Positions 43,343-52,874 of a DNA stretch of 64,000 nt are shown here, piece by piece (the stretch's first letter is position 1; every line of letters starts with the position of its first letter). The notes beneath the pieces are model-generated. The model saw only the letters and a program-made list of their open reading frames with translations, was not told where the DNA came from and did not search any database. A program made the position numbers and the translations under genes. Location of the stretch: contig NZ_BCUD01000004.1 in the NCBI RefSeq assembly GCF_001591105.1, forward strand, positions 214,538 through 278,537, given 5' to 3'. The DNA comes from Vibrio nereis NBRC 15637 (GTDB taxonomy: Bacteria > Pseudomonadota > Gammaproteobacteria > Enterobacterales > Vibrionaceae).

Positions 43343-44290
43343 TTAATCACTTGCTGCCAGTTTCTTTTCTAACATTTGTATTGCCCAAGACAATACGCTG
43401 GTTAAAAGTAAATAGAGCGCCGCTACAGTAAACCACACTTCAAAAGGCGCGAAGCTGCTACTGACTACTTCTCTTCCCGCTTTGGTTAGATCGGTAATAG
43501 AGATAACAGAAACTAAGGATGAATCTTTGATCAGGTTGATAAACTGCCCTGCTAAAGGAGGCAATGTTTGCTTAAACGCTTGTGGCAAAATTACGTAAAT
43601 CATCGCTTGGGGGTAATTCATACCTAATGAACGCGCTGCTTCCATTTGTCCTTTAGGAATAGATTGAATACCAGACCGCACAATCTCAGCCACATATGCA
43701 GCAGTAAATACAGATAGAGCAATAACACCAGCAGTAAAACGCTCTAGATCAAGCACGGTGCCGATAAAGAAGTAAACAATAAAAATTTGCACTAAGAGAG
43801 GCGTTCCGCGAATAACCTCGATGTAGGCAATAGATAACTTTTTTAGAGCTGGATTACTCGATATTCGCATTAAACCTATCACTAGGCCCAACGCTAAAGC
43901 GATCATCAGAGACCAAACTGAAATTTCGATAGTGGTAATCACCCCATCGAGAATAGGTCCAATACGCCACTCTTTTACTGTCGCCAGCGTATCTCCTTCA
44001 AAAATCAGGTCACCCTCGTAAACATTAACCGATTTATAGTTCCCTAGTTGAAGGACAACATCACCGTGGATACTTTCAAGCGCAAGCTGGTTATTCCCAT
44101 CGAGAATTATATTGCCATCTACAGGTGCTGTAATTGATGAGTCGGCGTTAGTAGCGATGTAAGGGAGTACACGTTCCCAATTCCAGTTGTAATCAATTCG
44201 CTTCCCTGAAATATATACAAGACCGCAAATTGATAGCAAAACAAGAACAAAAACAGCATTCCATAAAAGGGATTTAAGATTATTTTGCAT
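43343..44290 (-). CDS. polar amino acid ABC permease with periplasmic insertion
   Basis: HisMQ-type permease (315 residues) whose C-terminal ~210 residues hold the five-helix core, including TTIEISVWSLMIALALGLVIG and the EAA loop EAARSLGMNYPQAMIYVILPQA. Unusually, helix 1 (~11-28) is followed by an ~80-residue periplasmic insertion (31-115) with ITAPVDGNIILDG and VYEGDLIFEGDTLATV, resembling a lipoyl-like barrel-sandwich half. The ATG at 44290 is chosen; an upstream in-frame start would add 19 non-conserved residues. It acts with the ATPase and binding protein as an importer. Confidence 0.88.
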   Translation of the reverse strand: MQNNLKSLLWNAVFVLVLLSICGLVYISGKRIDYNWNWERVLPYIATNADSSITAPVDGNIILDGNNQLALESIHGDVVLQLGNYKSVNVYEGDLIFEGDTLATVKEWRIGPILDGVITTIEISVWSLMIALALGLVIGLMRISSNPALKKLSIAYIEVIRGTPLLVQIFIVYFFIGTVLDLERFTAGVIALSVFTAAYVAEIVRSGIQSIPKGQMEAARSLGMNYPQAMIYVILPQAFKQTLPPLAGQFINLIKDSSLVSVISITDLTKAGREVVSSSFAPFEVWFTVAALYLLLTSVLSWAIQMLEKKLAASD

Positions 44291-44430
44291 GTGATTCCGA
44301 GAATTACTTTTGAACAAACTTGGTTGGATGTATAGGGTATGGCGCAAGTTAGCTTCATAAGCCTAGTTACATTACTGCGCAATGATTCAACACTGAAGCT
44401 AACCCGCCCATCTAATATAGAAAATTGAGG

Positions 44431-45219
44431 TTAATTAACCTGCTTTAACCATTTATCGTCGTTAAACCACTTGTCGTAAATGCGTTCATACGTTCCATCA
44501 CCTTTGATTTGACGTAGGTAGTTATTTAGGAAATTGATGGTGTCGTGGTTACCTTGAGGTACAGCCCAACCAAGAGGTTCATAAGTAAATGGTTCAGACA
44601 AGTGTATTAACTGACCTTGATTTTCCGCCGTGTAGATTGAGTTGTATGGGAAATCATAAACCAAGGCATCCACTTTACCATTCGCAACCTCAAGTACTGC
44701 TTCTGATTGTGTTTCGTACAGATTTTGTTTTGCTTTTGGTAGATAGCGCTTAGAAGCTTGTTCACCCGTTGTCCCTAGCTTGGTTGCAACAACATAATCA
44801 GAATTATTGAGGTCACGGTAACTAGATATTTTGCCTTTGTGTTTAGGATTAACAAGAATTGATTGGCCGATGACCACATAAGGGTCAGAGAAATTAACCT
44901 GGGTATTACGCATTGGTGTGATGGTCATCCCCGCCATAATCATGTGACACTTGCCTGTTAACAGCGTAGGAATAATGCCGTCCCAAGAAGTGTTTACCGG
45001 TACAAACTTTACACCCATAGCACGTGCCATTTGCTTACCTAAGTCGATATCAAACCCGATGTACTGGCCATTTTTTGCTGTCATTTCAAAAGGCATATAA
45101 CCGGAATCAAAGCAGACTTTTAATTCCCCAGAGTTTTTAATGTCATTTAAAATTTGGTCAGCCATCGCTGTCGTTGAAACCGTTAACCCCAGTGCAGCAA
45201 TACACAATAACTTTTTCAT
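44431..45219 (-). CDS. amino acid ABC transporter periplasmic binding protein
   Basis: Family 3 solute-binding protein of 262 residues. A signal peptide (KKLLCIAALGLTVSTTAMA) ends at an Ala-x-Ala site; the mature part has GELKVCFDSGYMPFEMTAKNG and GFDIDLGKQMARAMG, the standard polar-amino-acid-binding opening, and GTTGEQASKRYLP in lobe 2. The ATG at 45219 has AAAGGA upstream. First gene of the importer operon, 140 bp before the permease. Ligand not predictable; glutamine, arginine-type or cystine binding are all possible. Confidence 0.9.
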   Translation of the reverse strand: MKKLLCIAALGLTVSTTAMADQILNDIKNSGELKVCFDSGYMPFEMTAKNGQYIGFDIDLGKQMARAMGVKFVPVNTSWDGIIPTLLTGKCHMIMAGMTITPMRNTQVNFSDPYVVIGQSILVNPKHKGKISSYRDLNNSDYVVATKLGTTGEQASKRYLPKAKQNLYETQSEAVLEVANGKVDALVYDFPYNSIYTAENQGQLIHLSEPFTYEPLGWAVPQGNHDTINFLNNYLRQIKGDGTYERIYDKWFNDDKWLKQVN

Positions 45220-45506
45220 GGATATTCCTTTATCGTTATTTGTTAAAGTTTTTTTATACACGACCGAGGAATAAAAAACCACATAAAATGACTTTTTAAC
45301 CAAATTAAGCTTAAAAGTTGCATTAAACTGAATGAAACACATAAAAACAAGAAGGGAATCATTACAAATGACGCTGGGTTAATACAAAATTTTAACTTAA
45401 TTTAACAATGTCGTATATGGAAATACCTGTTGTCAGAAAGGTAACACGCCAAGATGAGTAATGTTGCATATCATCCTCGTAAGCCCAATTCCTTCACGAG
45501 GTAGTA

Positions 45507-46712
45507 ATGGAACAAATTAATTTACCCCGATATCTGATATGTAGCTTCGCCTTTGTGTTGCTTTATCCTACGGCAATAGATCTCTACTTGGTTGCTTTAC
45601 CACAAATCGCCAATGACCTGTCTGCGAGCGAATCACAACTTCATATTGCCTTTTCTATTTACCTCGCTGGTCTAGCATCGACGATGGTTTTTGTTGGGCG
45701 AGCTGCTGATTGTTTTGGACGCAAACCTGTTGCCATTTGCGGTGCAGTGATTTTTACCCTTGCATCAATGTTCGCGGGCTCTGCTGAGACCAGTAATAGC
45801 TTCCTAATAATGCGCTTCTTCCAAGGTGTAGGTGCCGCATGTTGCTACGTAGTGGCCTTCGCCATTTTGCGCGACACTTTAGGTGAGCAAAAGCGAGCTA
45901 AGGTTCTATCGATGCTCAATGGAATTATCTGTTCTATCCCAGTACTTGCCCCCGTGATCGGCAATCTGATTATGATCAAGTTTCCGTGGCCCGTGTTATT
46001 CACTGCCATGGCGATGATGGGTATTGCGATAGGCTTAATTGCTTGCTTTGTCTTAAAAGAAACCTTGCCTAAAACCAAGCGCACACTTTTAGATATGAGT
46101 GAAGATTCGAACGAATCACTATATAACCGTTTTTTTATATCGCGCGTTATTTATACATCTTTAGGCGTCACAGCGATTCTCTCTTATGTAAATACGTCAC
46201 CAATGATAATAATGGATTCGATTGGCTTTACTCGAGGCGATTACTCAACCACGATGGCACTACTCGCAATGGTAGGTATGGCAACATCGTTTTCAGTCCC
46301 ATTTGCTCTGTCTTACTTCAAACAAACCACATTGATGTTCGCTGCACAAATGACCAATTTTTTGTCGGCTATCGTTATTCTCGCGGCTCACTTGAATAGC
46401 GATAGTCCGACACTTTATATGGTAGGGTTCACTCTGCTCAGCATGAGTTTCCCTATGGGGTTTGGTGTGGCGATGAGTCAAGCGTTAAGCCAATTCTCAC
46501 GCAAAGCTGGACTTGCAAGCTCTATGCTTGGCATAGGTCAGGTTTCTTGGTCTGCACTTTACATTTGGTTGATGGCGACGTTAGGTGTGTCGGCTGTGAT
46601 GATGTTAATGATAGCGTTGGTTGCTAGTAGCGTTATTGGACTCTCCATAATATTATTATTTCCAAATCAGAACGTTAGTGAGCCTCATGAAGAAATCTCT
46701 TGCCCGACTTGA
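45507..46712 (+). CDS. mdtL: MFS multidrug efflux transporter MdtL-like
   Basis: Twelve-helix drug:H+ antiporter (401 residues), DHA1 family. The loop 2-3 motif [13 protein letters not shown] and motif C region [14 protein letters not shown] are visible. The overall sequence and its neighbour, a YidZ-type LysR regulator, match the E. coli mdtL-yidZ pair (chloramphenicol efflux when overexpressed). The ATG is preceded by ACGAGGTAGTA. Its end overlaps the regulator start by 26 nt, so they form one unit. Confidence 0.85.
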   Translation: MEQINLPRYLICSFAFVLLYPTAIDLYLVALPQIANDLSASESQLHIAFSIYLAGLASTMVFVGRAADCFGRKPVAICGAVIFTLASMFAGSAETSNSFLIMRFFQGVGAACCYVVAFAILRDTLGEQKRAKVLSMLNGIICSIPVLAPVIGNLIMIKFPWPVLFTAMAMMGIAIGLIACFVLKETLPKTKRTLLDMSEDSNESLYNRFFISRVIYTSLGVTAILSYVNTSPMIIMDSIGFTRGDYSTTMALLAMVGMATSFSVPFALSYFKQTTLMFAAQMTNFLSAIVILAAHLNSDSPTLYMVGFTLLSMSFPMGFGVAMSQALSQFSRKAGLASSMLGIGQVSWSALYIWLMATLGVSAVMMLMIALVASSVIGLSIILLFPNQNVSEPHEEISCPT

Positions 46713-47643
46713 TCTTAATTTACTGCTCACTCTGCAATTGCTACTGCAAGAGCAGAGTGTTACTAAAACGGCGAAAAAACTTAATGTAACTCCCTCAACC
46801 GTGAGTAAGTCTTTAGGCAAATTGCGCGCTTGGTTTGATGACCCGCTTTTTGTGAATACGCCGCAAGGCCTAAAGCCAACAAATCTCGCGACAAACGTGC
46901 AAGTGCTTTTGTCAGACTGGATGCAGATCGGTAACCTGATTGTTTCACACCGAGGTGATGATGCGCCAAGCGGAGTGAAATTTCATCTTGGAGTCGAGTC
47001 GCCATTATCACTCATCATGGTCGATGAGCTGACCAAACGAATCCATGATTTTTATCCAGACTCAACGGTGAAGTTCCATAACTGGGATTACGACTCGTTA
47101 GACGCCATTACCAGCGGTGAAGTGGATATTGGTTTTACTGGCCGTGAAAGCCATCCTCGCTCCAAAGAGTCGTTAGATCTGCTCCCGTATTTCATTAATT
47201 TCGAAGTTCTGTTCACGGATTTACCTATGGTGTATGTCCGAAAAGATCATCCTGCGCTCAAGCAAGAGTGGAATTTGGATACTTTCTTAAGTTATGCCCA
47301 CATTAATGTGGCATGGGAGAAGAATGACAGTTGGGCATTGGATGATATCTTGGCTGAGCAGGGACACACCCGAAAAATTAGCCTAACGATGGCGAGTTTC
47401 GAACAAGCTTTGTTTGTTGCAGAAAAGCCCGATCATCAAATGTTAACCACAGCACCAAAGTATTGTCAGCGATACTGCGAACAGCTCCACCCCAACTTAA
47501 TGGCATTACCTATCCCCATTGCGGAAGATTGTCAGCATAAGCTACTGATTCCATTTACTATGATTTGGCACAAGCGCAATAACCAGAATCCTAAAATCAT
47601 GTGGTTGAGGGAGACGATAAAGAGCCTGTATGGTGCAAGTTGA
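46687..47643 (+). CDS. yidZ: LysR-type regulator, YidZ-like
   Basis: 318-residue LysR protein: HTH with [20 protein letters not shown], then [26 protein letters not shown], and an effector domain containing [31 protein letters not shown] sequence that closely follows E. coli YidZ, as does the end ([20 protein letters not shown]). The ATG at 46687 gives [11 protein letters not shown], the YidZ opening. E. coli YidZ is linked to nitric oxide resistance; the role here is inferred from similarity only. Confidence 0.87.
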   Translation: MKKSLARLDLNLLLTLQLLLQEQSVTKTAKKLNVTPSTVSKSLGKLRAWFDDPLFVNTPQGLKPTNLATNVQVLLSDWMQIGNLIVSHRGDDAPSGVKFHLGVESPLSLIMVDELTKRIHDFYPDSTVKFHNWDYDSLDAITSGEVDIGFTGRESHPRSKESLDLLPYFINFEVLFTDLPMVYVRKDHPALKQEWNLDTFLSYAHINVAWEKNDSWALDDILAEQGHTRKISLTMASFEQALFVAEKPDHQMLTTAPKYCQRYCEQLHPNLMALPIPIAEDCQHKLLIPFTMIWHKRNNQNPKIMWLRETIKSLYGAS

Positions 47644-47763
47644 ACGAAGCGAAAAGCTATTCACTCGCTGCAATATGGAAAATTAGACCTCACTTCTTAA
47701 TGTTCTAATCCAATTGTTTTAGAGTATGCCTCCTATAAATCGATTCAACTAAGCAGTGAATTT

Positions 47764-48045
47764 ATGCAAAAAAACTCTGACCTTATCCATCAGGCCAATC
47801 GCGAAGCATGTTGGGCGATACTCCTTGCTCTGGGCTATTTTGCCTGGTGGTATTGTGGAGCCTATGTTTTCTCAGCTCCACAACACGAACTGCAACTCCC
47901 TCAGTTGTACTGGGGTATGCCACTGTGGTTTGTATTGTCATGCGTACTTGGCCCAATCCTTTTTACCGTGCTATGCGCACTAATGGTTAAATACCTTTAT
48001 AAGGATATCCCTCTCGATAAATACGACGATGAACACTATGAATAG
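47764..48045 (+). CDS. yhdT: YhdT-family membrane protein
   Basis: Small (93 residues) inner-membrane protein with two hydrophobic helices (CWAILLALGYFAWWYCGAYVF and WFVLSCVLGPILFTVLCALMV) and a charged C-terminal tail (PLDKYDDEHYE). The pattern matches YhdT/DUF997, found directly before panF in enterobacteria. The gene overlaps panF by 17 nt. It is probably an accessory of the pantothenate symporter, like other small partners of SSS transporters; function unproven. Confidence 0.8.
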   Translation: MQKNSDLIHQANREACWAILLALGYFAWWYCGAYVFSAPQHELQLPQLYWGMPLWFVLSCVLGPILFTVLCALMVKYLYKDIPLDKYDDEHYE

Positions 48046-49501
48046 CCAGCTTATTATTCCTTTATGCATTTACCTTTTCGCGGTTTTCGCTCTGGCATTC
48101 CTGACTCGCCGTTATCACAAGCCGGGGAACTTTCTGACCGAATACTTCGTAGGAAGCCGCAGTATGGGGGGATTTGTCCTCGCAATGACGCTGGCAGCAA
48201 CCTATGCGAGCGCCAGTAGCTTTATCGGTGGACCGGGAGCGGCGTATAAAATGGGACTAGGTTGGGTATTACTGGCCATGATCCAGCTACCTGCTACCTG
48301 GTTGACTCTGGGCGTTCTGGGGAAAAAATTTGCTATAGAAGCAAGACGCCATAACGCTCTGACGATCAATGATATGTTATATGCCCGTTTTAAGAGCCGA
48401 AAAGTCGTGATCTTCTCTTCACTTGCTCTGCTTCTGGCCTTCTTCGGAACGATGGTAGTGCAATTTGTTGGTGGAGCCCGTTTGTTACAGACCGTGCTTG
48501 GGATCAGCTACCAGCATGGGTTACTGTTATTCGCCTGTACGGTCGGCATATACACGACTATTGGTGGTTTTCGGGCCGTTGTTTTGACCGACACCGTTCA
48601 GGGGGTGATGATGCTCATCGGTACCGTCGTTCTGCTGGCCGGTGTTATTCACGCAGGGGGGAGTCTGGAAAATCTAGTCACCAAGCTTCACTCTATTGAC
48701 CCTGCTCTGGTGACACCCTATGGTCCGAATAATTTCCTCAGCCAGCCGTTTATCCTGAGCTTTTGGGTTCTGGTCTGTTTTGGCGTGATAGGGTTACCGC
48801 AGGCTGCCGTCCGATGCATTTCATACAAAGACAGCCGTTCTCTCCATAAAGGTATGGTGATCAGTACAATTATGATTGCATTACTGATGTTCGGGACTCA
48901 CCTGACCGGAGCCTTAGGGAGAGCGATCGTGCCAGAGATAGCCAGCCCGGATCAAATCATGCCAACACTGATGATGACGGTTCTGCCGCCGATGTTTGCC
49001 GGAATCTTTCTGGCAGGGCCAATGGCAGCCATTATGTCGACTATTGATTCACAGTTGATTCAGGCATCATCAACACTGCTGAAAGACCTTTATATTAACT
49101 ATATCAATCCTCAGATCGTTGAAGACCGAAGTGCAGACAGTAAACTGAACCGCATCTCACTGTGGACGACGGCTATTTTCGCCAGCCTAGTTTTCGTTGC
49201 AGCGACGAATCCCCCAGATATGATTATCTGGCTGAACCTTGTGGCATTGGGAGGTTTACAGGCCGTATTTTTATGGCCTCTGGTCTTTGGTTTGTACTGG
49301 TCAAAAGCCTCTGCTACCGGCGCATTTAGCTCCATGGTCATTGGGCTTGGTGTATACATCAGCTTAGTTTGGTTCAAGCCCGATATGGCTGGTGTTCACC
49401 CCATCGTCCCGACGATGATTACGGGCATGTTTGCTTTTGTTATCGGCAGCTTATTAAAGCCTAATAACTCTAAAAACAAAGAGTTAGTATCCGTTAATTA
49501 A
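48029..49501 (+). CDS. panF: sodium/pantothenate symporter
   Basis: Na+-coupled pantothenate importer of the solute:sodium symporter family, 490 residues, ~13 helices. The TEYFVGSRSMGGFVLAMTLA opening, ASSFIGGPGAAYKMGLGWVL, FGVIGLPQAAVRCISYKDS and AGPMAAIMSTIDSQL segments closely follow PanF. The start (ATG 48029 or 48038) overlaps the yhdT stop. GC content and CTG/GTC-rich codon use are noticeably higher than in flanking genes, suggesting acquisition from another lineage together with yhdT. Confidence 0.92.
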   Translation: MNTMNSQLIIPLCIYLFAVFALAFLTRRYHKPGNFLTEYFVGSRSMGGFVLAMTLAATYASASSFIGGPGAAYKMGLGWVLLAMIQLPATWLTLGVLGKKFAIEARRHNALTINDMLYARFKSRKVVIFSSLALLLAFFGTMVVQFVGGARLLQTVLGISYQHGLLLFACTVGIYTTIGGFRAVVLTDTVQGVMMLIGTVVLLAGVIHAGGSLENLVTKLHSIDPALVTPYGPNNFLSQPFILSFWVLVCFGVIGLPQAAVRCISYKDSRSLHKGMVISTIMIALLMFGTHLTGALGRAIVPEIASPDQIMPTLMMTVLPPMFAGIFLAGPMAAIMSTIDSQLIQASSTLLKDLYINYINPQIVEDRSADSKLNRISLWTTAIFASLVFVAATNPPDMIIWLNLVALGGLQAVFLWPLVFGLYWSKASATGAFSSMVIGLGVYISLVWFKPDMAGVHPIVPTMITGMFAFVIGSLLKPNNSKNKELVSVN

Positions 49502-49610
49502 AAGAAAGGGCGATAGTTGATATCAGCTAATTTTCACACAACTAAAAGTATGTCAAATCACTACCCGGTTAGGTGATATATCAATAAGGCGTCACTTCGA
49601 ATGGGCCATA

Positions 49611-49639
49611 CGCTCATCAGTCAGACTGACTGATGAGCG
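49611..49639. repeat. 13-bp perfect hairpin after panF
   Basis: CGCTCATCAGTCA-GAC-TGACTGATGAGCG, followed at once by the palindrome ATCAAGCTTGAT (49639-49650). It has no T-tract on the plus strand. It may end or stabilise the panF mRNA, and it overlaps the 3' end of the AlkD-like remnant. Confidence 0.5.
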
Positions 49640-49800
49640 ATCAAGCTTGATGATGTTTTACTCAGCCACTTTAACCCTTCACGCTTAGCTAGCCCCTGAG
49701 TGCTTTGCTGCTCAATAAACGAAACGACAGCGTAGGCGTTGGTTTTCGAGAATTTTCGCAGTGCCCAGCCTATCGATTTAACCACGGCGCTTTTTGGCAT
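49621..49800 (-). pseudogene. C-terminal remnant of an AlkD-like DNA alkylation repair protein
   Basis: A 59-codon frame reads VVKSIGWALRKFSKTNAYAV then SFIEQQSTQGLAKREGLKWL, matching the conserved end of AlkD-family DNA glycosylases (KAIGWALREYSKT...LS.REALK). The ~170 N-terminal residues are missing; the preceding sequence is instead the 3' end of the LysR gene, with 31 bases of overlap in another frame. It therefore marks a deletion or insertion junction. No Shine-Dalgarno supports its expression. Confidence 0.7.
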
Positions 49801-50684
49801 TGCTCTTTTAGTAGAGATAAAAAGCCAGTGACTCGCGCTGACCTCTCATGCGCAGCAGAACTCACGAGGGCAACAATATCGGCATTTGGAAGCTCGTAAT
49901 CAGGCAATAATCGCACTAATTTACCAGCATCAATCTGTGACTGAATATCCCATTCAGATCGCATGATGATCCCTAAGTCTCTTAAGGCCCAGTCTTTAAT
50001 CACTCTGCCCTCATTACTTGCAAGTGAAGGACGAATTCGAACATTTTCTATGGCTCCTGAGACTGTATGAGTAAAGCTCCACAACGTGACATCTTCATTA
50101 TTTTCTCTCAACGCAATACATTGATGCTTCTTAAGATCTTGCGGAGTTTCAGGCTGTCCATAACGTGATAAATACTCCGGCGAAGCGCAAACAAAGCGCT
50201 TGTTTGGGGCTAAACTCACCATCTTAAGGCTGGAATCCGCCAGGTGACCAATGTAGATGATAATGTCCCATTTATGATGGTTGGCCCAGTTTGGCTTATC
50301 TGATAACTCTAGCTCCACTTCTAGGCGCGGATGAGCTTTTTTATACTCACCTAACAAAGGGGCTATCACATCGTTGCCAAAGCCAAGGGGCGCCAATACT
50401 CTTAGACGACCACTGACATCCCCTCTGCTTTCATTGAGTTTATCGGTGAGTTCATCCAAATCCTCAAGGATAGAACTACCTGTATCGACTAAAACGCGCC
50501 CTTCTTCTGTTAAGCTAACTATGCGCGAAGGCCGTTGAAGTAACTTAAGCGATAGCTTCTTTTCGATATGTTGAATACGCTGAGTGACTGATGGAGGCGT
50601 TATATTGAGCGCACGAGCCGCATCTGCCAATGTCCTATGGTTAGAAACTACCACAAGAAATCGAATATCTTCTGTCGTTAACAT
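49770..50684 (-). CDS. LysR-type regulator of the PLP-enzyme operon
   Basis: 304 residues with HTH (FLVVVSNHRTLADAARALN, then TPPSVTQRIQHIEKKLSLKLLQRPSR) and a substrate-binding domain resembling those that recognise small amino acids or carboxylates. It is divergent from a three-gene operon across 112 bp, so it is the likely regulator. Its 3' end overlaps an AlkD-like remnant, suggesting this gene and the operon arrived together. Effector unknown. Confidence 0.88.
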   Translation of the reverse strand: MLTTEDIRFLVVVSNHRTLADAARALNITPPSVTQRIQHIEKKLSLKLLQRPSRIVSLTEEGRVLVDTGSSILEDLDELTDKLNESRGDVSGRLRVLAPLGFGNDVIAPLLGEYKKAHPRLEVELELSDKPNWANHHKWDIIIYIGHLADSSLKMVSLAPNKRFVCASPEYLSRYGQPETPQDLKKHQCIALRENNEDVTLWSFTHTVSGAIENVRIRPSLASNEGRVIKDWALRDLGIIMRSEWDIQSQIDAGKLVRLLPDYELPNADIVALVSSAAHERSARVTGFLSLLKEQCQKAPWLNR

Positions 50685-50796
50685 TAACTTCCAACCTAAT
50701 GTATAAGTAGATTTTTGTTAATATAATTCAACTTTTTCCTACTTCATAATCATTTCATCAATAGTTAATTTCACTTTGCAAGCTTAGGTAAATGAA

Positions 50797-51948
50797 ATGA
50801 TTAAGCATACAGAACACCCTAATTTAGAAAAACAATACAATGCTATTGGCACACCATTTCTCTATTTGGACAAACAAAAATTTTTGAGCAACCTTACTCA
50901 AATGCGCAGCCGTATGTCGAAACTAGGCACACCACTAAGGCCCCACTTTAAGACAGTAAAATCGTTAGATGCGCTTCCTTACTTAATTGACTCTATAGAG
51001 GACCCAATCACTGTATCCACCCTTGAGGAAGCAGAACAGCTTGCCAGTTATGGTTGTAAAAACATTCTCTATGCTGTTGGCATATCAAAAGAAAAGCTAT
51101 TGCGAGTCGAACTGCTACTGAAACGCGGTATAAGTATTGTGGTTTTACTTGATAGCATGGAACAAGTCGATTTCGTTAACACCTACTGTCAAGAACGTGG
51201 GTATGTCATTAGCTGCCTGATAGAGATTGATTGCGACGGACACCGAGGTGGTGTAAGTGCAGATTCCGAAGCTCTAATTGCAATGGCTAAGAGCTTAGAT
51301 AAGGGGTTGGCCGATTTTAAAGGGGTGATGCTCCACGCAGGCGAGTCTTACCACTGTAAGTCTCGAGAAGCGTTAAACCAATCCGCCAGTAATGAAGTAG
51401 CGATAGCACAACTTGCAGCGAAACGCCTCGAGTCGGTTGGGATTTACTGCGATATAGTCAGCGTGGGGTCTACCCCGACGGCATGTTCATACACAAACAC
51501 AAGTGGAATTACCGAGGTCAGAGCTGGCGTCTATTCATTGTTTGATTTGGTGATGCATCAGCTTGGAGTGTGTACCTTAAACGATATCGCAATCTCAGTA
51601 GTAAGTAGTGTTATTGGACACAACAAATCAAGGGGACAAATATTTGTTGATGCTGGTTGGATGGCTCTTTCTTTAGATAAAGGCCATGACGAACAATGTT
51701 ATGGCATGGTTCTCCAACCGACTGGTCAAGAGAGTCAAATACTGAAAGTCGTGCAGGTAAATCAAGAGCACGGCATACTCGAAGCGGCTTCTGGAAGCGA
51801 GATCGACTTCGAATGTTTTCCCATTGGTTCTCGAGTACACATTGTCCCAAATCATGCATGCTCTACAAGCGCAATGCACCGTCAATACCATGTCTTTGAC
51901 TTGGTCGAGGACCAAATTGAACAATGGCAACGTGTCTCAGGGTGGTAA
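50797..51948 (+). CDS. PLP- and metal-dependent D-threonine aldolase / D-serine dehydratase-like enzyme
   Basis: Fold-type III PLP enzyme (alanine-racemase-like barrel plus DSD1 C-terminal domain), 383 residues. The PLP Lys is in PLRPHFKTVKS (Lys52), and the zinc-type ligands His353 and Cys355 lie in VPNHACST, both hallmarks of D-threonine aldolase/D-serine dehydratase proteins. It acts on a D- or beta-hydroxy amino acid, cleaving or deaminating it. The next gene starts two bases after its stop. Assignment between aldolase and dehydratase is open. Confidence 0.82.
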   Translation: MIKHTEHPNLEKQYNAIGTPFLYLDKQKFLSNLTQMRSRMSKLGTPLRPHFKTVKSLDALPYLIDSIEDPITVSTLEEAEQLASYGCKNILYAVGISKEKLLRVELLLKRGISIVVLLDSMEQVDFVNTYCQERGYVISCLIEIDCDGHRGGVSADSEALIAMAKSLDKGLADFKGVMLHAGESYHCKSREALNQSASNEVAIAQLAAKRLESVGIYCDIVSVGSTPTACSYTNTSGITEVRAGVYSLFDLVMHQLGVCTLNDIAISVVSSVIGHNKSRGQIFVDAGWMALSLDKGHDEQCYGMVLQPTGQESQILKVVQVNQEHGILEAASGSEIDFECFPIGSRVHIVPNHACSTSAMHRQYHVFDLVEDQIEQWQRVSGW

Positions 51949-51950
51949 AC

Positions 51951-52874
51951 ATGCTTTATTTAGATGAAAAAACAACAGCAGCATTAATTTCTCACGAACT
52001 GGCATACAACGCGGTCAAAGCGGCATTTTCCGCAGTACAAGATCAGCACTCATCAATATTTCCGGTCGTTAACGCATCAGGCCCGAGCGAAGGCTCAATG
52101 TTTTCACTCAAATCAGCATGCACAAACCAATTACTTGGTTGGAAAATGGGAAGCTATTGGCCTTACAATAACCAGTTTGGGCGACCAAACCATGGTACTC
52201 ATATCTTTCTTCTTTCACCGCATACGGGGGAAATGAAAGCCATTTTGTCAGCAAGTTTGGTCAATGCCTACCGAACTGCAGCAGCTGATGCCATCGCTGT
52301 TGACCTGCTGGCGAGACAAGATTCATCTGTACTCGCGTTATTTGGCACAGGTCATCAAGCTAAATACGAAGCGCTTGCCATTTCAAAAGTTAGGAACCTA
52401 TCTAAAGTCCTGATTGTTGGTAGAAATCAGACTAACGCCAACCAACTAGCGCAAGAGCTAAGCAATGAAGGTTTAACAACTGATATCAAGACTGCTCAAG
52501 AAGCCTGTGAAAGCGCAGATATTATTGTTACCGTCACAGCATCCACCGCCCCTTTGTTTGAATCATCGTGGGTAAAACCTGGAACTCATATTTCTGCAAT
52601 GGGGGCAGATAAAATAGGAAAACAAGAGCTTCCGCCATCGCTATTTGAGAACGCCATCCTCTACTGTGATTATTTACCTCAATCAAAAACGATTGGTGAG
52701 TTCCAGCATGCACTAGATAAAGAGATCCATCAGATCGGTGACAAGCTTCAATTAAAAGAAAGGAACAAAAACGACATTACTATTTTTGATAGCTCAGGAA
52801 TTGCCTATCAAGATCTTTATATTGCGCAAATAGTTTTAGATAAATACCTATCCGAGGAAGATAACCATGAATAA
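51951..52874 (+). CDS. ornithine cyclodeaminase / mu-crystallin family enzyme
   Basis: NAD(P)-dependent imine/amino-acid oxidoreductase family, 307 residues. Substrate-side marks include GWKMGSYWP and SLVNAYRTAAADAIAVDLLA; the Rossmann loop is LFGTGHQAKYEA, and DSSGIAYQDLYIA near the end is diagnostic. Members act as ornithine cyclodeaminase, alanine dehydrogenase, iminosuccinate or pyrroline-2-carboxylate reductase. Placed two bases after a PLP lyase gene, reduction of the imine or keto product it makes is the natural guess. It overlaps the GNAT gene by 8 nt. Confidence 0.85.
   Translation: MLYLDEKTTAALISHELAYNAVKAAFSAVQDQHSSIFPVVNASGPSEGSMFSLKSACTNQLLGWKMGSYWPYNNQFGRPNHGTHIFLLSPHTGEMKAILSASLVNAYRTAAADAIAVDLLARQDSSVLALFGTGHQAKYEALAISKVRNLSKVLIVGRNQTNANQLAQELSNEGLTTDIKTAQEACESADIIVTVTASTAPLFESSWVKPGTHISAMGADKIGKQELPPSLFENAILYCDYLPQSKTIGEFQHALDKEIHQIGDKLQLKERNKNDITIFDSSGIAYQDLYIAQIVLDKYLSEEDNHE

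Noticed and set aside
50797..52874. Complete beta-hydroxyaspartate cycle
   Set aside because: Only the BhcC-like and BhcD-like families are present; no aminotransferase, dehydratase or BhcR-type regulator in the window.
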